DNA of 64,000 bases, from assembly GCA_030432905.1 (NCBI GenBank), contig JAUILU010000001.1:1116001-1180000 (forward strand), written 5' to 3'. This document shows, one piece after another, positions 9,643 to 18,115 of this stretch. The position numbers and the translations under genes are program-made. Source of the DNA: Phycisphaerae bacterium. Its GTDB lineage: Bacteria > Planctomycetota > Phycisphaerae > Phycisphaerales > UBA1924. The notes under the pieces were generated by a model that made no database searches, was not told the DNA's origin, and saw only the letters and a list, made by a program, of their open reading frames with translations. Numbering within the stretch: the first letter of the stretch is position 1; each line of letters starts with the position of its first letter.

Positions 9643-10275
9643 CTACCGTCGGCGTCGCGCTGCCAGCGCCCCCGCCGCAACGATCGCAATCGATCCCGGA
9701 GCGGGGACGTTGAGCACACCGGCCATGGTCGGGTCGGCCTGCGGGTTGCCTGAGCTTGTGTCGCTCGGCCCGGCGCGGAAGCGGATGGCTTCTGCGGTGG
9801 TGACGCCGTAGTCGGCGAGGTCGATCTCGACGGCCCACGCGACGGCATCCCCGCCGAGCTGCGACTCGCCCGTGTTGACCTGGGTCGTGAAGTCGTAGAA
9901 CAGGAACGCACTCACGGTGCCGCCGGAGATGACTGCGACCTCGTACGAGTCCCGGCTGTAACGCAGATCAAACAGAACGATGTCCGGACCCGCGTTGTCC
10001 ACGGCCTGGAGATCGTCGAAGTGCATCGTGTAGTCGTTGGCGAACGGGTCGGCGCCGCTCGTAGAGCCGATGTTGAAGAGACCCGAGTCGGGCGTGAACC
10101 CGGTGAGGGCCTCGTCGATCGTAGCGGCGCCGTGCACGAAGAAGCCGCCCGATTCGTTGACCTCGGCGCGGTCGGCGAAGGCGTTGTCGTGGAAGGTGTA
10201 CGGGCCGTAGTTGATGTCAGCGGCTGCAGGCGCAGCCAGAGCGGCGATCGCCGCGGCGGATGTGATTCGGAACAT
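9643..10275 (-). CDS. Exported protein with C-terminal hydrophobic/RRRR sorting tail
   Basis: A 210-residue secreted protein. The N-terminus is a signal peptide ('MFRITSAAAIAALAAPAAA', cleavage before 'DINYG'). The body is acidic and beta-rich with no enzymatic motif. The C-terminus has 'VPAPGS', a run of Ala/Ile/Val, then 'AARRRR', the same sorting-type tail as the proteins at 4277, 27093, 37458 and 55770. It lies upstream of the AhpD-like operon in the same direction but has its own start signals; the promoter of the latter falls between them. Confidence 0.8.
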   Translation of the reverse strand: MFRITSAAAIAALAAPAAADINYGPYTFHDNAFADRAEVNESGGFFVHGAATIDEALTGFTPDSGLFNIGSTSGADPFANDYTMHFDDLQAVDNAGPDIVLFDLRYSRDSYEVAVISGGTVSAFLFYDFTTQVNTGESQLGGDAVAWAVEIDLADYGVTTAEAIRFRAGPSDTSSGNPQADPTMAGVLNVPAPGSIAIVAAGALAARRRR

Positions 10276-10566
10276 GATTCTCCCCCATGATGCGTTGACG
10301 TGTCTTGTCTTATCCGTAGATGCCGCCTCTCACACGACATCAGAGGGTTATTTTAGTGGATCGGGAGTGTGGTTGATAGAGAAATTGTCAGGCAACCGCG
10401 GATTCCGAGCTACAGCGGAACAAGCAGGAGAATCATTTTTAAATGACAATCTGCCACCTGAGCAGGATCAGTGCCATGGACACCGCATTTATCGTCATTT
10501 TTCGATATATGATATGCTTCATTATACTGTCACTTCCAATCATATACACCATCGAGAACCCGTCGC

Positions 10567-11898
10567 ATGCTCTACTTTCTATCAGCAGTCTTCGTAATCA
10601 CCTATGGCATAACACTCTACTGGGTGATTCGAATGTGGCTCGGCACTCGTAGGCTCAAAAAAGAGTACGGCCCGCTTACTGAAGCTGGTGGCCAGGTCAA
10701 GAAACTCGAATCAGAGCACCGAGCACTTTCGCATGAAATGACCGAACTCCGACAGGCATACAACGAGAAGAAGTTCTACTACGACACATTGATTAGACAA
10801 GCCGCGATTTACGACGAAGAAATCGAACTTGCAGAACTGGGTTTCTATAAGCCGCATTTTGACTTTGGAACATCAGAGAGATTTAAAGAACAGATTGCAC
10901 GCGTAAGGCAAGACCAAAAGTCCATGATCTCAAACAAATCGGCGATCACATGCGCCAAAGAATGGACCGTCGAGGGGAGCGCGGCAAAAGGCCGCACGAT
11001 GATCAACCGTGCAATTAGACTCACCGCCCGAGCGTTCAATAACGAATGTGACGCCGCGATCTCAAATACCAGATGGAACAACGTGACACGAATGGAACAA
11101 CGGATCGAAAAAGCGTTCGATGCAATAAACAAACTAAACGAATCTAATTTCGTCTCTATCGCACCAATGTATCTCAGGCTAAAGCTCGACGAACTCCGCC
11201 TTACTTACGAGTACAAAGACAAGAAACAGAAAGAAAAAGAAGAACAGGCAGAGATCAGGCAGCAGATGAGAGAGGAGGCGAAGCTTGAGCAAGAAAAAGA
11301 CAAGGCGCTTCGAGAGGAGGAACGATACCAGAAGCTACTCGAAAAAGCCAAAGAAAATGCGGCACTTGCAACCGGCGAGAAGCTACAGGAAATGCAGGCG
11401 GCCATAGCACAACTGGAACACGATCTCGCCGAAGCCCACTCGAAGAGTGAACGTGCAATCTCGATGGCTCAACAAACCCGAGCAGGTCATATCTATGTCA
11501 TCTCAAACATAGGATCATTCGGTGAGAATGTGTACAAAATCGGCATGACCCGACGTCTTGAACCCCTTGATCGAGTCAAAGAACTTGGGGACGCAAGCGT
11601 ACCTTTCCTGTTTGACGTTCACGCAATGATCTATTCTGATGATGCTCCAACACTAGAAAAGGAACTCCATAGCACCTTTGACTCAGACAGACTCAATCTA
11701 GTCAATACGCGAAAAGAATTCTTCCGATTGACACTAGACGAAATAGAACGCGAAGTTACTAACCTTGCACCCCATGCCGAGTTTGTGCTTACAGCAGAGG
11801 CCAGAGAATTCAAAGAATCACAGTCGATTCGTAGTGAGCGTGAAGACAAACTCCAAAGGCAGGCACACAAGCACTCGCTCATACCCGACTCAATATAG
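10567..11898 (+). CDS. Membrane-anchored DUF4041 / GIY-YIG-like (T5orf172/MUG113) protein
   Basis: A 443-residue protein. One membrane helix at the N-terminus (about 2-23) is followed by a helical region (about 45-210) matching DUF4041 in layout, and a highly charged coiled coil (about 212-300, rich in Glu, Lys, Gln). The C-terminal domain (about 307-395) is GIY-YIG-like of the T5orf172/MUG113 type: 'GHIYVISN', 'VYKIGMTRR', 'LEKELHSTF' and 'KEFFRLT' give the Tyr, Arg and Glu expected in the nuclease core. The gene is AT-rich against its surroundings and stands alone. The domain pairing occurs in phage-related and defence contexts. An anchored DNA-cutting or DNA-sensing role is an inference. 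Confidence 0.85.
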   Translation: MLYFLSAVFVITYGITLYWVIRMWLGTRRLKKEYGPLTEAGGQVKKLESEHRALSHEMTELRQAYNEKKFYYDTLIRQAAIYDEEIELAELGFYKPHFDFGTSERFKEQIARVRQDQKSMISNKSAITCAKEWTVEGSAAKGRTMINRAIRLTARAFNNECDAAISNTRWNNVTRMEQRIEKAFDAINKLNESNFVSIAPMYLRLKLDELRLTYEYKDKKQKEKEEQAEIRQQMREEAKLEQEKDKALREEERYQKLLEKAKENAALATGEKLQEMQAAIAQLEHDLAEAHSKSERAISMAQQTRAGHIYVISNIGSFGENVYKIGMTRRLEPLDRVKELGDASVPFLFDVHAMIYSDDAPTLEKELHSTFDSDRLNLVNTRKEFFRLTLDEIEREVTNLAPHAEFVLTAEAREFKESQSIRSEREDKLQRQAHKHSLIPDSI

Positions 11899-11920
11899 TA
11901 CTGGGTACTATCATGTGTGA

Positions 11921-12274
11921 ATGTCAGGACTCTTCGCCGGCACATCGCTTGAACGCCCCGTGACCTGCGAACGCTGCGGCGAGGTGCTCGATTCGTGCAC
12001 ATGCCCGCGCGATTCGTCGGGCTCTGTGTGCGCGCCGAAGGATCAGTCACCAAGGGTCAGGCGTGAGAAGCGGCGCGGCAAGTGGACGACCGTTGTCTCG
12101 GGCCTCGAACCTGACGCGACGGATCTGAAATCGCTGCTCAAATCCCTGCGGACCGGCCTTGGCACCGGCGGTGGCATCACGGACGGCGAACTGATCCTAC
12201 AGGGCGATCACCGCGACTCGGTTGTGACGAAGCTGTGCGAGCTTGGGTACAAAGCCAAAGCATCGGGCGGGTAA
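11921..12274 (+). CDS. SUI1/eIF1-like translation factor (YciH family)
   Basis: A 117-residue protein. The SUI1 core spans about 45-112, with the basic segment 'RREKRRGKWTTVVSGL', the helix 'DLKSLLKSLRTGLGTGG' and 'ILQGDHRDSVVTKLCELGY', matching bacterial YciH. The N-terminal part adds four cysteines ('CERC', 'CTCP') that may bind zinc, a feature of some planctomycete versions. YciH-like proteins act at translation initiation on the small ribosomal subunit. The gene begins 22 bases after the AT-rich DUF4041 gene ends but has normal high GC. Confidence 0.9.
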   Translation: MSGLFAGTSLERPVTCERCGEVLDSCTCPRDSSGSVCAPKDQSPRVRREKRRGKWTTVVSGLEPDATDLKSLLKSLRTGLGTGGGITDGELILQGDHRDSVVTKLCELGYKAKASGG

Positions 12275-12326
12275 ACGTTTGCGAAGCAGCTAAAACTCGA
12301 TCTAGGGATCGGTTCCTGTTGTAAGG

Positions 12327-12713
12327 TTACTTCTTCCCGAAGATCCCGCCGAGTGCGCCCGCGATGCCGCCGCCGTCGCCGCCGGTGAGTTTGCCGAGCA
12401 GGTCATCCGCGCCGCCGAGGTCGCTGAGCTTCTCGGTCAACGGCCCCATGACCGCGTTGATGCCTTGCTCAGCTTTGTCGGAGCCGCCGCCGAGCAGGCT
12501 GCCGAGTTGTTCGAAGTTCAGTTTGTCCTTGAGCATGCTGACGTCACCCTTGAGCAAATCGGCGATGTCGAGTTTGTCGGCACCGATTAGGTCCTGAATC
12601 TTGCTGAGTAACGAGCCGAGGAAGCCGTCGGCTTGGTCGGCGCTGACGCCGAGCTTGTTCATGAGTGCGCCGATGAATTCGTCTTTGTTCGATTCAAGCA
12701 GCTTGTCGAGCAT
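12327..12713 (-). CDS. Small helical hypothetical protein
   Basis: A 128-residue protein without signal peptide or membrane helix. It is built of amphipathic helices separated by Gly/Asp turns ('GADDLLGKLTGGDGGG') and ends in a Gly-rich 'GGIFGKK'. The pattern is like YidB/DUF937-type proteins of unknown role, but the match is weak. A GAAAGGC ribosome site precedes the ATG. It is convergent with the SUI1 gene. Confidence 0.65.
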   Translation of the reverse strand: MLDKLLESNKDEFIGALMNKLGVSADQADGFLGSLLSKIQDLIGADKLDIADLLKGDVSMLKDKLNFEQLGSLLGGGSDKAEQGINAVMGPLTEKLSDLGGADDLLGKLTGGDGGGIAGALGGIFGKK

Positions 12714-12864
12714 GGCAATGCCTTTCGCAAATTGTTGTCACAACAGCCGACCTCCGGCGTCGGTGTGCTCGCCACATCGTACTGCACGAGTTGAAGAATT
12801 CATCGATCGCTCATGGCACATGATATGAGCACTCGCTAACATCACCCCAGACGGAGTTCCAGAG

Positions 12865-13539
12865 ATGTTGCGAGCGATTTCAATCTTCCGGTTTCTGATG
12901 ATGCTCGGCATGCTGATGCTTGTCTCGCCCTGCGCGTGGCTGACTATCGGGTCCGCGATCATCCCAGATTCAAACAGGCGGAGCGTGCCGACAGACGAGC
13001 CATACGACGTGCGGATCCGCTCGGTTGATGCAGCGGCGATCGCGGGCCTGAGCCGGGTTGAATCTGTGACCGCGGAACTCAGACTCGACGACGGCACGGT
13101 TATCCCCCTCGAAGCCAAGTCGGTCGGGGATAACACGTGGGGCGACTCGATCGATACCAACGTGATGACGTACAAGGGCGCTCAGGTGTCCGACGGCGCC
13201 TCGAAGCCCAAGGTCTCTGTCGCGGTCACCATGCCCACCGGCGAGGAGTACATCGGGCGTGACGGCGACCTGCGCATCAAAGGACGGATTCTCTACCCGA
13301 GCGAAGGCCCGGGCTCGACATTCATCGACAAGACCGCGAGCTTCAACTACGACCGGGCCATCCGCGTCAAGGGCGAGGGCTCGAGGCCAACAGGGCAGGA
13401 CAAGGTGCTGCTCGTGACCACGGCGCTCTTTGGCTGGGGCGTGATGCTCCTCTTTGGGTGCGGTTTGATCTACATCATTCTCAACACGGCGTTTGGACCG
13501 AAAGCAAACGCGCAGGCGCAGCCGGGGGGTCAGGCATGA
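12865..13539 (+). CDS. Membrane protein of unknown function
   Basis: A 224-residue protein with two membrane helices, one at about residues 8-32 and one at about 176-202, holding between them an extracytoplasmic domain of about 140 residues rich in Asp and Val. The layout resembles DUF3592-like proteins (two helices around a small beta domain), but this is only a shape comparison. Its last codon overlaps the next ATG (ATGA), so it is cotranslated with the zinc-ribbon protein. Confidence 0.7.
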   Translation: MLRAISIFRFLMMLGMLMLVSPCAWLTIGSAIIPDSNRRSVPTDEPYDVRIRSVDAAAIAGLSRVESVTAELRLDDGTVIPLEAKSVGDNTWGDSIDTNVMTYKGAQVSDGASKPKVSVAVTMPTGEEYIGRDGDLRIKGRILYPSEGPGSTFIDKTASFNYDRAIRVKGEGSRPTGQDKVLLVTTALFGWGVMLLFGCGLIYIILNTAFGPKANAQAQPGGQA

Positions 13540-14219
13540 AGAAGCAGTGTTTCCATGCCAGGGCGGAGTTGCACTCGTGGAATCCCGACAAGATGCGCAA
13601 GGCGATGACCGAGCAGATCGTGTGCCGAGCCCGTGACTGCAAGCAGATGTACAGGCCGATGGACGGGCTCAACGCCGCACGAACCGAGATCACCTGCCCC
13701 CACTGCAACAAGCCCGAGCGGTTTCTCACGGGTCTCAAGTGGAACCCCAAAAAGGCGCAGTGCATGAAGTGCGGCATCGTCGCTCCGCGTGCCAACAAGA
13801 CGTTCCGACGCAACTTTGGTCTGGTGCTGGTGCGGTTCTATGACGAGGAAATCGGTGTGTACTGCCGGACCTGCGTGGACAAGCTTTTCTGGAAGAACAC
13901 GCTGCCGACCGGACTGATCGGCTGGGTCAGTGTCACGTCGGTTCTAGTCGCGCCCTACTGCGTCGTGATGAATCTGTACAACTATCTGACGACGCCCCTG
14001 ATGCGTGGTGCTCGGCGTGATAGCTGGCCGTTGGATACTTCGCCCCAAGCCGAGGCCGAGTTTGCGACGTACGAAGACGAGATCCTGAGCAGGCTCCGTG
14101 CTGGGAAGAATCAGTACTTCGTGGCGCATGAGTTCGCCGAGCGCGCGGGGATCACAACGCTGCGTGCGTACGAGTTGGTGTACGGCATGCTCATCGAGCA
14201 CGCACTCACTGAAAGCTGA
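13536..14219 (+). CDS. Zinc-ribbon membrane protein of unknown function
   Basis: A 227-residue protein. The ATG at 13536 overlaps the upstream stop and is preferred to an earlier in-frame start inside that gene. Three Cys pairs are visible: 'CRARDC', 'CPHC' and 'CMKC', with a fourth 'CRTC' just before a hydrophobic stretch of about 30 residues ('GLIGWVSVTSVLVAPYCVV'). The C-terminal 60 residues form helices with charged ends and could be a small winged-helix-like domain ('RAGITTLRAYELVYGML'). It is probably a membrane-linked metal-binding protein; the role is not known. Confidence 0.7.
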   Translation: MKKQCFHARAELHSWNPDKMRKAMTEQIVCRARDCKQMYRPMDGLNAARTEITCPHCNKPERFLTGLKWNPKKAQCMKCGIVAPRANKTFRRNFGLVLVRFYDEEIGVYCRTCVDKLFWKNTLPTGLIGWVSVTSVLVAPYCVVMNLYNYLTTPLMRGARRDSWPLDTSPQAEAEFATYEDEILSRLRAGKNQYFVAHEFAERAGITTLRAYELVYGMLIEHALTES

Positions 14220-14247
14220 ACGGAAATATATCTGTACAAAAAGAAAT

Positions 14248-14273
14248 AGGCCGGACCCCGAAGAGTCCGGCCT
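14248..14273 (-). terminator. Rho-independent terminator of the RRM gene
   Basis: A perfect nine-pair stem AGGCCGGAC/GTCCGGCCT with an eight-base loop. On the minus strand it is followed by a pyrimidine-rich stretch including TTTCTTTTT, so it ends the RRM gene. On the plus strand the T stretch is poorer, but it may also serve the zinc-ribbon gene. Confidence 0.75.
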
Positions 14274-14301
14274 GTTCTAGTTAGCGATTGTTGCTGGTGG
14301 T

Positions 14302-14628
14302 TTACCAGCCGCCGCCGCGGTTGCCACCGCCGCCGCCGCGGCCGCCGCCGTAACCGCCGCCGCCACCACCGCCGGAGCGGGGCTCACGCGGGCGTGCTTC
14401 GTTGACGGTGAGGTCACGACCGCCGACGCTCTGGCCGTTGAGTGCTTCGATCGCGGCCTTGGCGCCCGATGCGTCTGCGAATTCAACGAAACCAAAGCCA
14501 CGAGGGCGACCGGTTTCGCGATCCATAACGAGAGTGGCCGAGACAACCTCTCCGTGCTGAGAGAACAGCTCGCGCAATTCACTCTCTGATGTCTGGTAAG
14601 AAAGGTTCCCGACGTAAAGCTTCGACAT
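14302..14628 (-). CDS. RRM-type RNA-binding protein with Gly-rich tail
   Basis: A 108-residue protein. One RNA recognition motif fills residues 1-80, with RNP2 'LYVGNL' at 4-9 and RNP1 'RGFGFVEF' at 43-50, including the aromatic residues that stack on RNA bases. The tail (about 84-108) is Gly/Arg-rich. Such proteins are common in cyanobacteria and planctomycetes and resemble cold-inducible RNA chaperones. The ATG at 14628 begins the canonical 'MSKLYVGNL'. A terminator follows 29 bases after the stop. Confidence 0.95.
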   Translation of the reverse strand: MSKLYVGNLSYQTSESELRELFSQHGEVVSATLVMDRETGRPRGFGFVEFADASGAKAAIEALNGQSVGGRDLTVNEARPREPRSGGGGGGGYGGGRGGGGGNRGGGW

Positions 14629-14912
14629 ATCTAATCCATCTGCCCGCGAACAATTCGATTCTGCAAGGTGATCTGCCTCGGGCACAACGGATCACCGGCT
14701 GGTCCTGACACCCACCCACCATCGGGCGACCTGTCTGCCGGACACACGGAAGTATACGTCACGCCGCCAGTCGGCAAGGATGCTTTCCACTCCCCGAGCA
14801 GGATTTTGACAAAGAATTGACCCCCGTTTGCCGGCACAAACCCCTGCTGTACGCAAGAAATCACGGTTTGAACCGTTCCGATCTGTGTCAACACCGGCAA
14901 TTTTCTTTCGGG

Positions 14913-15425
14913 CTAAGCCTGCGAACTGGGGGTGTCGGCTGCGGTTTCCAGCGCTTCTTCCAGTTGAGTGCGGAGCTGGTGCATCTGCTCGTGCGCCAGC
15001 CCTTGGCCGACCTTGGCGGTGATCCACATCGCAATCAGCCCGACCGCCGCGACCGCGGTAACCCACCACGCCCAGGGCCTCTCGCCTGTAAACATCTGAG
15101 CAACAGCGAAGAAACCCGCAAAGAACACGACCGTGCCGAGCGTGAAATAGCCGAACGCGAAACTGGTCCAGAGATTCGGGTGCGGGCTGAACTTGGCCCG
15201 CACAAGGCTGCCTGATTCCGCAACCTCGATCTCGACGTGCAGCCAGGGTGACCAGAGGTGCCTTGCTTTAGGAATCGGAGTCAGGACGATGTGCTGCCCG
15301 ACCCGCTGGACATGAGCGTCGCTGTCGTCGCCCGCGAACGTGTGCAGCAGTGACTCGGCGAGCGAAGCCGGCTCGGCTTGATGTTCTTTCGTGAACGTCG
15401 GTCTGATCTGATACGCGCCGGACAT
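14913..15425 (-). CDS. Membrane protein of unknown function
   Basis: A 170-residue protein. A soluble N-terminal part (1-80) is followed by two membrane helices (about 86-108 and 119-138) and a C-terminal helix rich in Gln, Glu and Ala. No known motif is seen. The product is likely in the cytoplasmic membrane with both ends inside. The 227 bases between it and the RRM gene show no further gene. Confidence 0.65.
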   Translation of the reverse strand: MSGAYQIRPTFTKEHQAEPASLAESLLHTFAGDDSDAHVQRVGQHIVLTPIPKARHLWSPWLHVEIEVAESGSLVRAKFSPHPNLWTSFAFGYFTLGTVVFFAGFFAVAQMFTGERPWAWWVTAVAAVGLIAMWITAKVGQGLAHEQMHQLRTQLEEALETAADTPSSQA

Positions 15426-15449
15426 AACCCGGATTGTATCAGAGAACGC

Positions 15450-16358
15450 TTAGCCGCCGCCGTTGTCTTGGTCGTCGTCCTTCTCGTCATCTCCAAAGAG
15501 CGAGTCGAGCCCCTTGTTGATCGCGTCCTCGGCGTCGCCCTTGAGGTCGTTCACCGCGTCGTCGAGTTGGCCCTGCGCATCTTCGAGTGCTTTATCGACT
15601 TCGGTCGTCAACATCTCGACGCCGTTCTCAGCGAGCGAGTTCAGCTCGCCCAGCCCGACTTCGAGGTCGCCCAGGATCTCGCTCGGGATGATGCCGTCAC
15701 CGAACTCGGCGGCGGACGCGAGGATGGCCTTGGTGATGATGTTCGAGAGTTCGGCGAGCGACACCGGATCGCCCGCGGAGCCGACATCGTTCAGGATGAT
15801 CTCTGGCACAACAAGCTTGGTGGTCGAAAGCTGCCCACCCAGCGGCAGCAGGTGAACGTGTGTCGTGACGTTTGTGATGACGATCTCGTTCACAACAAAC
15901 TTCTTGCCCGCTTTCTTGTCGTCGGCATCGGGTGCGTCGGGTTTGTCGTCCGACTCAAAACGCTTGAGGTTGTCGAGGATCGCCGAGACGTTGGTCTTGC
16001 CGTTGGCGCGGTCGAGGTGAACATCGATGTCGGCGAGGCTCAGCTTGGGGAGCGTGACGACATCGGAGGAGAGTGAGCCGAGCGAGACCTCGACGCCCCC
16101 TGACTCGAGCCTGAAGAAGAAGGGCGACGTGTAGCCCTCCGGGTTGTCGATCTGCAGCCCCTGCATTTTGAATGTGCCGTCGAACACACCGACGTCGGCG
16201 GAGCCGAGCGAGGTCGGGACCGCTAGGGCGTAGGTGGTCCCCTTCTCGATGCCTGACTTGGCGATCTTGTCAATCGAGATGAAGACGATGACCACAACGA
16301 GCACGATCAGAATGATGAGTCCGCCGCCGACACCGAGCGCGATCTTCGCGAGTTTCAT
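15450..16358 (-). CDS. AsmA-like single-pass membrane protein
   Basis: A 302-residue protein with one N-terminal membrane helix (about 5-30) and a large periplasmic part of repeated beta strands such as 'LASADVGVFDG'-like and 'GLQIDNPEGYTSPFFFRLESG' segments, typical of the AsmA/DUF748 superfamily that acts in envelope lipid handling. The last 60 residues are strongly acidic and end in 'DDDQDNGGG'. A GGAAGGAT site precedes the ATG. It lies 24 bases upstream of the two-helix protein in the same direction, so the pair may be one operon. Confidence 0.65.
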   Translation of the reverse strand: MKLAKIALGVGGGLIILIVLVVVIVFISIDKIAKSGIEKGTTYALAVPTSLGSADVGVFDGTFKMQGLQIDNPEGYTSPFFFRLESGGVEVSLGSLSSDVVTLPKLSLADIDVHLDRANGKTNVSAILDNLKRFESDDKPDAPDADDKKAGKKFVVNEIVITNVTTHVHLLPLGGQLSTTKLVVPEIILNDVGSAGDPVSLAELSNIITKAILASAAEFGDGIIPSEILGDLEVGLGELNSLAENGVEMLTTEVDKALEDAQGQLDDAVNDLKGDAEDAINKGLDSLFGDDEKDDDQDNGGG

Positions 16359-16622
16359 ACCTAGATCCTTCCTTGCGGGCCTGCGCCCTGTTCAACCAAT
16401 CTTAGGCGGTGGCGCTGATTGGCCTTGTTAACTTGTTCGGAGAGTCCCCGTAACGCGTTTCACAGGCTCTTGAGATTCGCCCAGCCGACACAACCAGTAC
16501 AGCCGGACCGGTTCCACCCAAGAACGGGTGCGAGGTTCCCGTTTGAATCGCACATCTACGTTCGATGCGTCGCCGAGCCGATCGGGCCAAGGCGGGGCGC
16601 ACCAGCAATGGGGATTGCATTC

Positions 16623-16994
16623 ATGAAACAACGTTCACGTACCGCAGCATGTGTCATCGGGATCGCCGGAGCGGCTTGTCTGGTTGGTGGTTGCTCCACC
16701 GGCGGCAGCAGCAAGCTGAGCTCGTCCAGCAACACGCTCACCCTTGAGCCGTACCAGCAGGTCAACCTCGCTGTCTCGGGTCAGGAAGCCGAGCTTCTTG
16801 TCGAGAACCGCGGCTCGGGCCAGCTTGCGCTCCGGGTGCCCCAAGACCAGGCGACCGTCTCACCGTCGGACACCTACACGATGGCGATCGACGGCTCGTT
16901 CATCCTCGAGTTTTACAACGCCTCTCGTGTGCCGACCAAGGTCCGCTACACCGGTACCGGCCTCAGCCCGGTGACCATCAGCATGCTTGAGTAG
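16623..16994 (+). CDS. Small lipoprotein
   Basis: A 123-residue protein. The start at 16623 gives a compact lipoprotein signal: basic start 'MKQRSR', hydrophobic core, and lipobox 'LVGGC' with Cys at residue 24. An ATG 15 bases upstream in frame is possible. The mature part is short, beta-rich and starts with a Gly/Ser linker. No family is recognised. A strong terminator follows the gene. Confidence 0.75.
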   Translation: MKQRSRTAACVIGIAGAACLVGGCSTGGSSKLSSSSNTLTLEPYQQVNLAVSGQEAELLVENRGSGQLALRVPQDQATVSPSDTYTMAIDGSFILEFYNASRVPTKVRYTGTGLSPVTISMLE

Positions 16995-17039
16995 GCGGAC
17001 GGACCGCACCACTTTCCCGTAGATCTCGCTGATCGGCTT

Positions 17040-17076
17040 GCACCCCGCGCCCCACTCGCGGGGTGCTTGCTTTTTC
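17040..17076 (+). terminator. Rho-independent terminator
   Basis: A perfect ten-pair stem GCACCCCGCG/CGCGGGGTGC with a seven-base loop, followed by TTGCTTTTT on the plus strand. It ends the lipoprotein transcript. Confidence 0.85.
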
Positions 17077-17110
17077 ACACCTAGACCCGCCGCGCCTACT
17101 ACCATCTGCC

Positions 17111-17620
17111 ATGCGCACGATCACACTCGTCACCACCGGCGGCACACTCGAAAAAGTCTACGACGAAACCACGGGCACGCTCGTCAACCGACACTCCAAC
17201 GTCGCGCACATCCTCCAGGGCCTCCGCCTCGAGGACACGCGCATCAACATCCACGAGCTAATGAACAAAGACAGCCTCGACATGACCGACGTCGAGCGCG
17301 CACTCATCGTCGAGACCGTCCGGCTCCAATCGGAAGCCCCCACCATCGACGGCGTCATCGTCCTCCACGGCACCGACACACTCAGCAACACAGGCGAGTG
17401 CCTCGTCGAGGGCATCAAAGACCCCAAGTGCCCCATCGTCCTGACCGGCGCCATGCGGCCCTACGAACTGAAACAGTCCGATGCGCTGCAGAACCTCACC
17501 GAGTCGATCTTCGCGGTCAGCGTCCTCGATCCGGGCGTGTACGTCGTCGTTCACGGCAGGGCGCTCAAGTTCCCGGGTGTGACCAAGGACAGAACCAAGG
17601 GCACGTTCGTGAAGCTCTAA
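17111..17620 (+). CDS. Single-domain asparaginase-family protein
   Basis: A 169-residue protein matching only the N-terminal domain of type I/II asparaginases, which are normally about 330 residues. The first catalytic motif 'TTGGTLEK' (8-15) and the second 'HGTDTL' (83-88) are both present, so the two active-site threonines and the Asp are kept. The C-terminal domain that completes dimer contacts and part of the substrate pocket is absent, and the stop codon is clean. Short versions exist in other bacteria and may hydrolyse amides other than asparagine. The gene is convergent with rplU. Confidence 0.85.
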   Translation: MRTITLVTTGGTLEKVYDETTGTLVNRHSNVAHILQGLRLEDTRINIHELMNKDSLDMTDVERALIVETVRLQSEAPTIDGVIVLHGTDTLSNTGECLVEGIKDPKCPIVLTGAMRPYELKQSDALQNLTESIFAVSVLDPGVYVVVHGRALKFPGVTKDRTKGTFVKL

Positions 17621-17655
17621 AAAAAGAAAGAACACGCCCGGATGAGCGTGTTCTT
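17621..17655 (-). terminator. Terminator of rplU
   Basis: A ten-pair stem (17628-17637 with 17646-17655, AAGAACACGC/GCGTGTTCTT) with an eight-base loop. On the minus strand it is followed by CTTTTT, so it ends the rplU transcript and leaves no room for a linked rpmA. Confidence 0.8.
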
Positions 17656-17680
17656 CGAGTCTTGTGTTGCTCTATACAGA

Positions 17681-18007
17681 TCAGCCCTTGACGGATGTAA
17701 TCTTCACGTGCGTGTAGCGCTGGCGGTGGCCGGTCTTGCGGCGGTAGCCCTTCTTCGCACGGAACTTGTAGATGTGGAGCTTGAGGCCCTTGACCATCGG
17801 CTCGACGACTTCAGCGGTGACGCTGGCGCCAGAGACGTAAGGCTGGCCGAGTGCGACCTTGCCCTCGCCGTCGCCGGTCATGAGGACATTGTCGAACGTG
17901 ATGGTGTCGCCGGCCTTGGCTTCGCCGCCTTGGAGCAGGTCGATGTAGACCTCTTGCCCTTCGGTGACTTTCCGCTGCCCGCCGCCTTCTTCGATGATCG
18001 CGTACAT
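17681..18007 (-). CDS. rplU: Large ribosomal subunit protein bL21
   Basis: A 108-residue protein of typical length for bL21. It opens 'MYAIIEEGGGQRKVTEGQ' and ends with the conserved basic block 'KKGYRRKTGHRQRYTHVKI', which contacts 23S rRNA. The ATG at 18007 is the family start; an upstream in-frame ATG would add 28 unrelated residues. In most bacteria rpmA (bL27) follows directly; here a terminator comes instead. Confidence 0.97.
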   Translation of the reverse strand: MYAIIEEGGGQRKVTEGQEVYIDLLQGGEAKAGDTITFDNVLMTGDGEGKVALGQPYVSGASVTAEVVEPMVKGLKLHIYKFRAKKGYRRKTGHRQRYTHVKITSVKG

Positions 18008-18115
18008 GGTTCTTCTCGCTTCGCCGCGTCGGTCTCGGGGAGATCGCTGACACCGGACCTTGCTTTGGTCCCGGCCGACATCGGGCCACAAGTCTAGGCC
18101 GCTGCGGTGCCCGGG

